Program-made: the position numbers and the translations under genes | The notes under the pieces: generated by a model | What the model saw: the letters and a program-made list of their open reading frames with translations, nothing else | Databases searched by the model: none | Told to the model about the DNA's origin: nothing | Shown: in pieces, positions 45,311 to 58,500 of the stretch | Layout: each line of letters starts with the position of its first letter | How positions within the stretch are numbered: position 1 is the stretch's first letter | Source: Istiophorus platypterus | Lineage: Eukaryota > Chordata > Actinopteri > Istiophoriformes > Istiophoridae | Direction of reading: 5' to 3' | Assembly: GCA_016859345.1 (NCBI GenBank) | Contig: CM029124.1 | Span: forward strand, 23,823,480-23,887,479 | Length of the DNA stretch: 64,000 nt

Positions 45311-47110
45311 AATAATGTGAGAATGAAGTACTATGATTATCAAGGTTTTGAGGAGTTGGTTCAGCATCGCGGGCAGGATGATAGTTTCTTAAGGAGGAGA
45401 GTGAGGATGTGACACTGGATCTGTAAGCTTTCTAAGCAGATGAACCAGTGAGCTGGATGGATAAAATGTTTGCTTGTTTGTACAAAAAACTGAGAAAAAA
45501 AAAATCTTTTCTATCTGCAGTCGACATCCCAACATGGTACTACCTTTGTGTTTTTTAGTTTCCTTTTTTGTGCTGATTAAAAATGGCAAAATTAGACCAT
45601 TTGAGTCCAAGACTCTTTAACATGTTAATTAATGTTTGCTATTAGTAAGGGTTTTCTGCATGAATTTGTTAACTAGGATGTTTATTTTTACTTTTTATTG
45701 TTCTGATGTAATCAAGTATGTTTATGTTACCAACCTTTTATTTGCCAAGGTTTCATCTAATATGAAGATATGAAGACAAGCTGGAGTTCCTTTAATACCT
45801 TGCTTTTTCACGGGTTCCTCAATCATTTTGCCTCATAAACACTCTTACTAGCAAGGAGGCGGAACTCATAGGTCATGTAGAAAAGTGTTGTGGTCGGTAC
45901 AAAAGAAGGGTTTTCATCTACCTCACAGATTGTATGAGTTAATCTTTAAGATTTAATAGTTTGAATAATGATGTTTTTGTTTGTGTAAACACTGATTCAT
46001 ATATTCCCTTAATATATTGTATGATTACAGTTGATTCTGTGATGCATATGACATTTCTATTCCGAGGTACTCCCTGGTGGTCACTCAAGTTAATAATACT
46101 AGTATAGGTAATTAGTATTGATCTTATGATCAATAAGAGGGGATTTTGGGGAATTTTCTATTGGGTTACCCAGGAGAAGCATGGGCCATGAGGCCTCAGA
46201 CAAAATAGCAGTAAAACCTTTCTGTAAGACACATTTTCTTCTCTCCTTGAGACACTGGGTAGCTGTCTTAAGTTATTTGGGGACAGCAAAGCCATACTGA
46301 TAAACGTACAGCAGCATTGCTGTGGTAGCCAAGGTCAAAGAAGATAGCTGCTTTTGCCCCCCCATGGATATAGCCAGATAACAGTGACTCCAGACCAGTC
46401 TGCACTGACATTATACTGAAGGCCACCATTAGTTTAACTTCACATACTGTCGGGATTTAAAAACCACAGGGGACTGATCTTCAGAATGGAGACGACATCA
46501 TGCACATCAGCATGTGTTGATAATTTCTCCATTCTCCTAGGCCAATTTAATATAAATCTATTCAGCATAAGACATCTTGGGCTCCTGAACACTTTCTTCA
46601 CTGATGAGTTGAACAATAATCAGCAAAATCTCCACAACAAGTTTATAAACTCCAGCAGGGGAACTTTTAGATGAAAAGTTTTATCAAACTTTTAGAAAAA
46701 AAGAGTCAGTCTGGGGAGAGACCCTGCCAATTTTAGACAGGCATTCTTGATATATTCTATCATATCCTGGCAAATTCTCCCTCCTCATATGGACAGGAAA
46801 AAGATCTGATTTGTATTTACCTAATATGGACATCATAATGTAATTTATGGAAAATAGGTGAAAATATAACATAGAAAGGAAATATTTTTTTAAGTTTCCT
46901 CAACGTATTTAATCACAGTTAGTCAAAATAAGGTGCCTAATTTACCCCCCCATCTATTTCAGAAAAAAGAGTGACTAAGGAAAGTCTAAGGAAAGGCGTT
47001 ATCCGAGCTTTAGAATTTATTGTTATCAAGCCTCTTAGAGAACTCTGACTATACACTCTTGGAGAAGACTCTGAAACGGATGTAACAATGGAGAACATCA
47101 GACTGTGCTG
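45311..47110. other. Intergenic, no recognised element
   Basis: AT-rich. May include remaining internal or LTR sequence of the neighbouring retroviral relic, but no paired LTR could be seen. Confidence 0.5.
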
Positions 47111-48315
47111 AGGCTCACAGAGCACTTTAATAGGAACACCTGTATACCTACTTATTCATGCAGTTATCCAATCAGCCATTCATGTGGCAATATTGCAGTT
47201 ATCCAATCAGCCATTCATTCATTCAGTTCATGTTCATATCAAGCATCAGAATGGGAGTAAAAAATCTGATCTCAGGGCCTTTGTTTGTTGCCTGATTCTT
47301 GGGGCCTTACCAAGAATCATGAGCATTATTGAAAGTGATGATCTCCTGGGATTTTCATGCACAACAATCTCTAGAGTTTTTACTCACAATGGTGCCAAAA
47401 ACAAAAAACATCCTGTGAGCGGAAGTTCCGTGGATGGAAACACCTTGTTGATTTTAGAGGTGAGAGAAGAACAGCCATACTGGTTGGAGCTGACAGAAAG
47501 GATATGGTAATTCAGATGACCAGTCTTTACAACTGTGCTGAGCAAAGAAGCATCTCAGAATGAACAACATGAACAACCTTGAGGTGGACGGGCCACAACA
47601 GCAGAAGACCAAGTTGGGTTCCACTCCTGTCAGCCAAGACCAGAGATCTGAGGCTGCAGTGGACACAGGCTCAACAAAACCGAACAGTTGAAGAATGTTA
47701 TAATGTTTCCAGAAATTTATTTCTAATGAGTCTGCATTTTTTACTAAGGCAGCAGATGGTTGAATCAGAATGTGGCATCAAGAGCATGAATCCATGGAGC
47801 CAACCTGCCTTGTGTCAACAGTCTAGGATGGTGGTGGTGTAATGGTGTAGAGAATGTTTTTTTGGGCCAGTAACACCAATCAATCATGGTGTAAATGCCA
47901 CAGTCTCTCAGAGTATTGTTGCTGACTATGTACATCCCTTTATGGCTGCAGTTTACCATCTTCTAATAGCTACTACCAGCAAAATAATGCTCTGTTTCAC
48001 AAAGTAAAAGTCATCTCAAGCTAGTTGCATGAATATGACAATGAGTTCAGTGAACTTCAGAGGCCTCCCCAGTCAGTATGTCTGACCCCAATAGAAAACC
48101 TTTGGGATGTAGATGAACAGGAGACTGAATGTGCAGCTGACAAATCTGCTATAATTATATGATGCTATATGTCATCATAGACCAGAATCTCAAAGGAAAG
48201 TTTCCAACATCTTGTGGAATCTATATCATGAAGAACCGAAGCAGTTTTAAGAGCAAAGGAAGGAACTACCCAGTGTTATTGTGATAATCCTAATAATGTG
48301 ATTCGTGGTCACTTT
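47111..48315 (+). mobile_element. Near full-length but degraded Tc1-like transposon
   Basis: About 1.2 kb. Left end GCACTTTAATAGGAACACCT and right end with TCCTAATAATGTGATTCG are diverged inverted repeats. Between them plus-strand frames show a transposase in order: helix-turn-helix half (about 47260-47690), then catalytic half (about 47760-48240). Stops and frameshifts break it. This matches a Tc1-like family very common in teleosts. Not active. Confidence 0.85.
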
Positions 48316-49780
48316 GATGAAATAAAACTGAATTAGAAACATTCCAGATTTATGCACAAAATGTGTTTCTCAATGCAGAAAAGAGGGAAGAAATAAAACT
48401 TGAGATGGTCATGTCTAAAAGAAAACCAAGTTTTTTTAATTTTAGGGTTCTATCCAGAGGAACACAGCTTTATTTAAAGAGAATAAATAATGATAGGTAT
48501 TTTTTCTCTGCATGCTAAAGGACTCGTTTTTTTTTTTTTTTTTTGGAAAATGACAAAATAAAAAAGGTTATGCATTAAAACGAAAATGGTGTATGAATGT
48601 ATGAATAGGTTTGGGATCATATTTTACCTTTGTAGGTGTGTGAATCTGATGATGAAGAAGATGACAACTTGATGATGAAGAAGAGGAATGAATTCTTTAT
48701 GGTGTGTTCTTAGTCTCTAGACAGTAACTATGTAAAATCAATTAATTCATTAAATGTTAATTCATAATTCATTTACAATTTTATATATATTACATTTGGG
48801 ATTGCCAACATATGAAAATTGATTTGAATGTCATAAGGGACAACTTAACACTGAGAGAGAACAAAGTAAAATCATCAGAATAAGAGAATAAATTAACCAG
48901 TGAGAAAGTAAAAGCAGCACAAAGATGGAATTAGTGCTGTGAAAATATATATTCTACTGAAACTGACATGTTCACCATTGTAGGACAGGTATTTTCTTCA
49001 AGTCTTTGTGAGAATTTTACAATTCTGTGGAGCATGGATTGTACAATATAAGGAATATTGCAAGGGATTGTGAAGACTGCAAAGAATTGTTTAGAGACTT
49101 TTAATGAATGGTTTCAGCAAAAAGAACAAAAAGCCTTCAAATCAGAATAGAGACTATCCAGGTAGTATCTGAGTTTTGTGGTTGAATACTAGTGACCTGT
49201 GACCGAGACATGGGACAGTTGCCTTTGTTGCCTGAAGGGTAATTCAGGCTTTGGTTATAAGCCTGTCTAAGCCATGTGTAGACAGCCTAACAATTGACTT
49301 GAACTTTTAACACTTTTTACTGTATAGCAGTTGAGAGTAGATGTTATTTTATAGAGCTGTAATTAGTTACATTTTGCAAACAGAATTACATTTGGCAAGA
49401 ATGGTTAGAACAACAATGAAAAAATGAAAAATGGTTTGACATGTGATGTAAGTTCAAAGATCATCACTTGGAATGTTAATGAAACAAATAAAATATCTGT
49501 TAAACCAATTCAGTACTATACTATTCCATTTTTTTTTGTCCGCATTACTGTCACTTTGACATTCTCAATCACAGGTGACCCGATTTGATTGTAATGCAAC
49601 TTTTAAATGACTGGCTTAGTGAAGCACTATTTAAAAGTGCCACTTGGACCCAGTAGAGGTCATGGGTCCTCTTGGCTCCTGGCAGCCAGATCTAAATTGT
49701 ATTGCCACAGGTACTGAGTCTCTATATCAATATCTTCTCTTTTCCAGTTTGTTGTATGGGTATTATTCTGGATAGAGAAT
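48316..49780. other. Intergenic, nothing recognised
   Basis: AT-rich, a T16-type run at about 48528-48544, no coding frame identified. Confidence 0.6.
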
Positions 49781-49787
49781 AGTGCAT

Positions 49788-50462
49788 AAATAAATTTTGA
49801 TAAACCAAAATTTATTTCCTTATGGCCTCAAAGTAGGGACTGCTGCTTTGGAGCATGTCCAAACCATATAATAAACTCTACCCTGTGCAGCTCCTTCATA
49901 TTAATAGCTTTCCATAAGCAAACCACAGGAGGGTTAGTATTGTGAAGCAGTACATTGTGATCTGTCAACAAAGCACTGGTAAGTCTTTGTTTAATGCAAA
50001 TCTGTTGACACTGCAAAATATGGACATTTTCTATTACTTTTATCTTGGCATATCAGATTTAAATACCCTTTTGCAAGTGCGGAATGAACTGGTTAGATGA
50101 AGATTTGCAAGAAACAAGCACAAGTCACAGTTTGGGTACACCAAATCTATAACACATCTTTTTTGTTGGACACTCATCAGTGGCTCTGATCATTGCCCCT
50201 TAAAGTATGACACAGCACAGGTGTCCCCTCCTCTTCAGTAATTTGGCATTAATTCACACTGTGAGAATATTATACAGTGTCATTTACATGCTTTCTAATG
50301 TGATATGGGAAATGAAACAAATTAACTTAGAGCTCAGAGAAGAAGGCCAGGAGGTGCAACAAAGAGGCAATGGTCAGCAGGCTTAATTCCTACCAATACA
50401 CACCCCCTTCTACAAACCTGGGACTTAATATCACTTGTAATCAGTGTTGTTCTTCTCCATTA
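49788..50462 (-). other. Probable prss12-like 3' UTR
   Basis: The first good AATAAA after the stop on the minus strand is at 49816-49811, giving a UTR of about 650 nt. No coding signal inside. Confidence 0.45.
49811..49816 (-). terminator. Candidate poly(A) signal of the prss12-like gene, inside a hairpin
   Basis: AATAAA on the minus strand within a perfect 12-bp inverted repeat (49788-49799 and 49806-49817, 6-nt loop). The other arm carries AATAAA on the plus strand. Confidence 0.4.
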
Positions 50463-50782
50463 TTAGTTCTTGTAGGGTTTGTTGATGACTTTCTCGATCC
50501 ATCGTAGGAACCTGCTAACACGAGTGTACACCCCAGGGAAGGAGGGATTACCACACCCATGACCCCAGGAAATTATTCCTGTCAGCACCCAACGGCCCCC
50601 CTCCCCCTGGCAAACCAGTGGACCCCCACTGTCACCCTGGCAACTGTCCACACGGTGGCGCTCTGACAGACTCCCAGCACACAGCATGCGGCTGGTGAAG
50701 CGATCACCATATCGCTTCTTACACTTCCAGACTGGAAGCAGGGGGACCCAGGCCTGGAGCAAAGTCCGGGAGTACTCCAAGT
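50463..50782 (-). CDS. prss12: prss12-like last exon: catalytic Ser and stop
   Basis: Acceptor ctaccgtcag, phase 1 in. DLEYSRTLLQAWVPLLPVWK, MLCAGSLSERHRVDSCQGDS, GGPLVC, GVYTRVSRFLRWIEKV, ending NKPYKN and TAA. All residues of the active site and the S1 pocket are intact. Confidence 0.97.
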
Positions 50783-52546
50783 CTGACGGTAGGAAGCAGA
50801 GGAAGAACAACAAGTCTCATTTACTCTAAAGGCTGTCATTTGCATATCCCAATCTCTTTATTTAACAGATAGAAATTGTTTGTTGGTGAAGTGACTACAC
50901 GCAGCATCTCAAAAGCCTGGTCCTGACTGTAACACCAGAGAGCATGGTTTTACGCCCTGTGTATTGTCAGATTTAGGCTACATAGCAGAGGCTACCTGCA
51001 AATCAGTATATAAATAAAATTTCTGGGTGACAGGGTTGGTAAGACCTGCTGTATCTCTGTACTGGAAAGACAGAAATTAAACTATTCATGAATCTGTTCA
51101 TCTGACTCTGGGCTTCACAGTATCTTGACTAAGACAGGAATGGTACAATATCTTTTGTCGCTCTGTGACGAAATCTTAATGAAGGACAATAAGATGGAAA
51201 GTGAAGTTCAACAGTCCTTTTACTGATGCAAATTAAGTTACCTGTGATTCCCCAGCCAGTGATCACACAGGCAACAGGCCTCTTCTCCAACCTGTTACCT
51301 GGCTCTGGCAGGCAAACTGCACCAGTGTGAGGGTTGAATGCCACACAGTTGCCCTCTGTGCCTTTGAGCCTCAGGAGGGCGATGTCATACTCCCAGGCCT
51401 GACTGTGATACTTTCTGTGGATGACAATGTGTTCAGGGGACAAGGTGCGTTCAAAGTCATCCTGCTCCTCAGTGTGGTAGTCACCCAGGCGCAACACATA
51501 GCGGGTCGGATCTCTGCCAAATCTGGATGAACATAGAAAAATTGGAATTGATGGTCTTATTAAATACCCATTATTTAATGTGCAGTCCATATTAACTGCC
51601 ATGCATAACCCACAAAAGCTCCGGAGGGATTTAGTTTTGGCAGCTACAAAATGCACAAGATTAGTTACCCAAACAAAGACAATTTCATGTCACAAAAAAA
51701 CAAAGTGATAAAAAATTAATACAGGTGAATAGATTGGCTTTGTAAATATTCATCCATTTGAGTGACTCAATAAAAAAATTGTGAGGAAAATTTTCAGTTT
51801 GTTAATGATTTTACATAGGTGTTATGTAGAAATTCTAAATTTTACAGATTTTATTTTTAATGCAGAGGTTAAAATGGACTATGTTACATCAGTGTTTTTC
51901 AGCTGTGTAACGTTTCTATTTTTCTCATGGAAACAGGTGACCATTAGAGGGAGCTGTCTCCTACCTCTTGAAGCAGTGGGCAGCGGTCACAACCCAACAA
52001 GGATTGATGAGTGATGCCCCACATAGAGGATGTTTGCCTTTAGACTGAGACCTGAGCCACAAAGACACCTGCCAGGGCCAATCCCCCCTGAAATCATACA
52101 TACCAACATTAGGCTGTTAGAGGGCTGCTGCTGGCTTAAACTACTGCAAAAATCCTTGTCAGGACAAGTGTGTGCACACACGACACGTGCCTACATTATC
52201 TTTATGGGCACACTCATTGATATAACTCATTCCATATTACATTTCTACACAAGTCATTTTTTACTACTTCTTGAGTAAAAGTAGTAACAATAGTGAGTAT
52301 ATTTTCCTCATTTCAATTGTCAGCGTTTCTGTTTTACTGGCAGCACTTTTTGCTATCATTGCATTTTGAAAAATGTAACTATTTTTATCAGCAATTGGCT
52401 AAAGAAAGATAATGATGTGGATAATCTTAAAAATACTGAATATTGGATCCAGACCTATAATCGGTTAACCCCTTGTAAGGACTTGCATAAATGTCCTGAT
52501 TCACAAAGTATAAAACTCTAGTCCTCTCAAAGATAGCCATATAAGT

Positions 52547-52582
<36 letters not shown>

Positions 52583-55500
52583 GGACGCACGCATGCACGC
52601 ACGCACACACACACACACACACACACAAACACAGCCATGTTTACATCACTTTAGACTTATCCTTACCCGAACAATGGCTTAACCCAGCCTAAACCAAGTC
52701 TTCACCCTAAAATGCAATGATTTACATTGTGAAGACTTGTTTTTGGTCCCCAGATGAAGTTGAATTCCCAGAATGTGAGACATACAACTAAACTAACATA
52801 GACAGCTGTCCGTAATTGTGACCAAAACAGGGCAGACGTGGACATACAACACTGCAGCAACAACTGCAGAAGTTTGAGACATAAATGACCTGATCTTAGG
52901 TAGTTGTTGCCTTTTTCATGTTTTTAAGTCAGGTAGTATGCTTAACATAATAACACTTATCTTTTTGTTCCACGGAGGCTTTAAGAGACACTGAATCACT
53001 CCCATTCACACTTGTGTGTGTGTGTGAATCAATTCAGTGTGGGCCAGTGTGTTGTATGTGTATGCTAACCTAAGTGACTTGTCTCCTCCTATGATCCTGC
53101 GTCGGCGTCGCTGATTGTTGAGTCTCAGGCCACAGGTCTGCATCGCCATGGCACCATTTCCTTCAGGATCCAGGGTGTAATCACAAATTACACCTGCATC
53201 CTCACTGTGTCGACAGTCATGGCCATCTTGACCTGTAGCTGAACACTGGCCTAAGGATGTCTCAGTGCCAGAGCATCGAACATTGTCCAGATGGATGGGA
53301 CCTTGACCCTCGCCAAAGTATGCCATGGATCGAGCTTTAGCTCTGCCACTGAGAGGACAGCACACACAGACACACAGCATAAATATTATTTGCTCCCTTT
53401 TATTATATAGATACATACACATTGTTAAAGTGAGTTCAAAACCAACTGTCTTTGTAGTGTCTTTGATTCCTCTATATTACAGTCTGTCACTTTTGTACTG
53501 AGGAGCAGATGTTATTTCTTTTAAATATACAATAGTTACGCTTTGTAATGTAATTCTTTAAAAAATTCTGTAATGTAATTTTGTTATACCTGTAACTTGT
53601 ACAATCACAATAGAGGTATTAAAAATTGAATTGAATTAAACTGATACACTTTTTTCCTGACTTATACAATGATCAGTGCACACTTCAGGCCTACACCAAC
53701 AGAGAGAGTGTTAGTGTAAATCTTTTGTGGCAGGAAAGGTCTGGACAGGATTTAGACAGGCACTCATTAACCGCAGCATTATCAGAATGCCAAACTAAGA
53801 GCAGCACTGTAAAGGTGTGTTCACCCACTAAATATGTCTGAAACATGCAGATCAGCCACTTTCTCACTTGGTTCACTGCTGCTGTTTTATAACTGAAAAT
53901 GTGTTCCTTGAGTTGACTCAAGTTGAGTTGACGTATCCCAGTGTGGATCATATTATAATGGTTGTTTGGGAAATAAGTAACTTTGTTATGTGATTCAAAA
54001 AGGTTATGTGAGTCAGCCCCATGCAGAGTGTCTTCCTATAGTCTGTCCATAGTCTCCTCTCAGTATGCAAAGTGAGCAGTGTTTTTTTAACAATGTAAAA
54101 GGTCCATTGGACAGACTTTTAAAATTACATCAGGAGCAATATGTAATATTTCTATCTCCTCTTTGCCACCCTTTCAGATGCTGGTGCCCTAGGCGACTGC
54201 CTAGGTGGCATATGTCTTAAACTGGCCCTACAAAGGTGCCAACAATAGAATGCACAAAACTCTAATCCGGTACTTTTAAGGCATGTGTGCTGGATGAGAT
54301 CAAGCAGGACAGTTCTGTTACTTCTCTAAATCTCTCTTAAAAAAACATTATGTTAGAACTGGATTCTCTTGAACTTTTTCAATGTTTATGTTTTTATTCT
54401 GTATTTTAGTGTATGTTTTGATTCATAAACTCATATACTGTTTTATTTTCAACCTTATTTAATTCCACTTTCATTTGGTATTTCTTGGTTTTGTGTCTCT
54501 GTAAAGCACAGTGTAACTTATTTTTCTAACAGGGCTATATAAAATATGGTATCATAACTAATAATGATAAAAGACTCAAAGACGGACGGAGGTACAGAAG
54601 GGGAGCTGCTAAACTGCTAGTACTAAAGCTACTTTGGATGCGCTTGACAAGTAAAAATAAGTGAAGTAGTGTGGAAATTAAGCATGCTCAAAAAAAGAAG
54701 GAATGACTGGCCAGTTAAAGGACTGCAAAAACAGAAAGATGGAGATTTCAGATTGTCAAACAGTGTGCTGCAGGAGTTGAAGACAATCAACAATAAAATG
54801 AACAGGATGAAAAGTGTTCTGGAGACTGTTAAACTCCCATTGGTGGACAGTTTGCGTGTTTCACTAGAACAGCTAGTCACAGAAGCTTAAAGCTGAGCTC
54901 ATTCAAGAAACTAAGGAAATTCAAGATCACTTGGATATGGAGATGGGCCATGTGATGGCACAATTAGAACAAATCAAATCTAAGATTGATCGGGTGAAAG
55001 ATAAAGCCAATGGTTGCTTTGTATCTCTTATCATTCCTGGTATACAGTGGGAGGAAGGTGAAAACATTATGGGTCTGGTGGAGGACTTACTCAACAAGGG
55101 ACTACAACAGGAGAGTTCCTGCAGAGTGGTGGCAGTGGGAAGAGGAAGAAGAGAAAGGGTGGGACGGCCCAGGGTGAAAGAGGAGGAAATCAACTCCGGA
55201 CTGTGCTGAAGAGTAACGTGACTTTTTTGAAAGTTTACGTTCAATCAGTCAAAACAGACACAGAAAGACAGATCAGAACTTTACTGGATTTACTGGAATA
55301 CCCTCCAGGTGACAGTTTTAAATTACTGGGAACATGAGAGTCAGAACTTGCTGTGTATGTGGATCTGAATTGTCGAATAGGATATTTAGAAGACTGTGTT
55401 AGTGATGCTGATATGTATATTCCACCCAGGGACAACTTGGATAGTGTCATAAATAAAGAGGCTGAAATGTTGTTCGTGTTTCTGAAGGACTCCATATATA

Positions 55501-58500
55501 GTGTTCTGAATGGATGGATATCTCAGAATGATAACTTTACTTCATTATCTGCAAAAGGGAAAACTGTTGTAGATTATATTACCCCTTATCACTTCATATA
55601 CTTGTAATGAGTTGAACATCCACAGTCCTAACGTGTTAACTGAGTGAGAGCATCAATTGTGTCAACCTACAAGGTGCTTACCATCCAAATTCCACTCAAG
55701 ACTGCCCCTCAGCGTGACCCAAAGTCACCCCAGCACCTCCACCATCCCCCGGGTCATCACGGCCTCTGCCCCTCCCAGCTCTCCTCCCAGCTCTCCCCCC
55801 TGATCCTCTCCTGCCTACATTCACCTACCCTCAGCTCCCAGGCCCAGAGCCCTACACTTCAATTAGTCTTTGAGTAAACTGCCTGGTTCTTTGAAACTTG
55901 TTTGCTGCATTTTGAATTTGGGTTCCCCTGTCTCCCGTGACCATGATGGTAAGAATATGAGGAAGATACAGATAAAAAAATGAATTTAAAGCTTGACAAC
56001 AGAAATCTGATAGAAAAATGCAGGCTTTTAAGGGAAAATATGAGAGGGGGCAAGCAATAAAAATAGAGTATCTGCAAACAATAACCCCCAGTTATTTTGG
56101 AATATGATAAATATATGGGTCCCAAAAGAGTTAAATCCATCCCAGTGGAACTGGTGTTGGAAACAGATCATCTGTCCTTGCTACTGTATTCTGAAAAAAA
56201 TGCTTTTGGCAGATTTTTCCTGGAAGTAACTCCCAGGCTGAGTGGGGTTGTTGTTTTCTTTCAAGAACAGTTGAGCTTAAGAGTATTATGGAGGCCAATA
56301 TGCAACAGGCTTCTTCCTCAAAAAATTCCCAATTAATTATATTAAAATACCCCATTTATTTCCAATTTTAAGTAATCTTCTGTTTGGAATATAGCTGGGT
56401 TCCCTCTGTTTGGCTTAAGTCCATAACAAAACCAAACCCTAGCTCCCAAAATAATGATCCTAGAGCTGCTTTGAATTACAAGGGGATAGGTCCTCTCAGT
56501 TGTGTTTAGAGACTCTAGTGTTCATTATGAGCTACTGTGTTAATTGGAAGCATTTGGTGCATCGGTAGATGATCAAAATGGCTTTTGAAAGAATAGAGCT
56601 TGCAATGACCACAAATAATCTTTATCTACTGTAGTTAATTCTAAAATACAAGAGGGGAATCCTACTTTTAGTTTCTTCATAGAAAGCTTTTGTCTACATA
56701 AATCATGACTTTCCAAGTTTATATTTTAATTAAATCTGGTCAATTATATAATGCCTTAAAAGCTCGTCATCACACCTGAGCTGTATGTGTGCAGGTCAAT
56801 GACCATAGAAACAAGTTAAGAGAAATGAGCTGTTCCTTTCCTTCTCCATACTCTTCTATTCCCATCGTTCTGGTACAAGTTCATCTTGGTCCTTTATCCA
56901 AAGAATCTTGTTCCAGGGCTGTTCAGGTTTTTTTTAGATGTTTTCTGGATAAGTTTAATCAGGCCTTTCTCCTCTTGAGTGTTACCAGTGGTTTGCACCT
57001 GTATTGTTATTTGGAAGCATTTAGTGCCTCGGTAGATGATCAAAACAGCTTTCGAAAGAATAGAGCTTGCAATGACCACAAATATTGGTAAAAACCCTCT
57101 TTATTTACATTCATGAAAATGTCTCTTGATTGTAGACTTTGACAATGCTACACCTTCCTCATGGAGAGTTTTCTTTAACTGACTAGATGTTGTGAAGTGT
57201 TTTTCTTCACCAAGGAGAACCTTCTGTGATCATCCACTTTAGTTGTCTTCCAGTCCTTTAGGTGTTGCTGAGCTCATCCGTTCATTCATTCTTTTTAAGA
57301 ATGAACCAGATTGTTGATGTGGCCACTGCTAATGTTTCTACAACTGTTTTATAGGTTTGTTTTGTTTTTTCAGCCTAATGATGCCTCCTTCATTTGCATC
57401 AACACCAAAATATTGAGAGTTCCCATGAACAGCTGGTAAATTCAATACTTGGAATCCACTCCATGTCTTTTATGTGCTTCATTTGTCATGAAATAAAGAG
57501 GTAATAGGCCACATCTGGCCGTGAAATTGATCGATTGAACAGTATTGGATAATTTATTTTATTTAGCAGCCTAAGCACTATGTCACCCTAAACCTGAGCA
57601 AAGCACAGGGGTCTCTCTCTGTGCTCAGTTGAGCTGTGGCATACTGCTACTTGTGGTGGGAACTGGAAGCTTCCATTCAATTTCAGATGAGATTCCAAAG
57701 TGTCACCTGTGTGATCTGGGAAGAGTCAAAAATGAGAAGCACCTCTTGTTCTATTGTCCATTATATCACAATTGTAGATATAGGCTTCTTTCGTAAAATG
57801 TCTGCAGAATGTCCTGATTGGTTTTCTATGTCTGATGAATTTCACCTAGCTCAATTTATGTTAGATTCAGCATATGAGGGCACTTTATGTTTGATGTGTT
57901 TAAGGCACAGTTCATGCCTCAAATATGTATATGTTATTTTATATAGCTGTAATGTCCACAGACAGGGATGCATTCCTATTTGGCTTGAGATTGTGTGACA
58001 TGTATGCAGGTGTATGCTATTTTTTCTTTAACTCTCAAGAAGTTATTGCTCTTGCTTGTTATGTTGTAGGCCCCCGTTGGCTTGACACCTTTTGGTGTAT
58101 GACTGAAATAACCTACCTACCTACCATTATTACTATGATGAACTAATTGATTAAATAATCAATTAATTATTTTAAGGGTCTCCAGACCTACTGTATGTGA
58201 AACTGAGCACATTTTAAATCTCTTTTTATTTCCTTTTTACTATACTATTAGTTAATATTTCTACATGATTTTATTGGCCCCTAATTATTCGTATAGTGCC
58301 ACTGTCAGGCTAAAATCTCCCACCTGCACAAAAAAAGGGCTAAGAGACTATAATAACGCTAGCATCTTTGTGAGGCTGTATTTGGCACAGATTTACATTA
58401 AATTCCCTGAGCTCATTTCCATTTTGGACACTCCATAATCTTTTGTTTAGCCTTCTTAGGCACAGATTTCAGAGAGGGTGTAATCATACTTACTAGAATC

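Larger units (their letters stand above)
53349..58493 (-). other. prss12-like 5.1-kb intron packed with transposon fragments
   Basis: Splits the last SRCR domain. Contains, in plus orientation, non-LTR retrotransposon pieces (54690-55605, 56538-57090, 57640-57950) interrupted by an LTR-like segment (55650-55945) and a minus-oriented Tc1 fragment (57110-57560). Confidence 0.9.

Noticed and set aside
46130..46500. Possible 3' LTR of the retroviral relic
   Set aside because: Only a purine-rich stretch is seen; no matching 5' LTR or terminal TG...CA pair could be identified.
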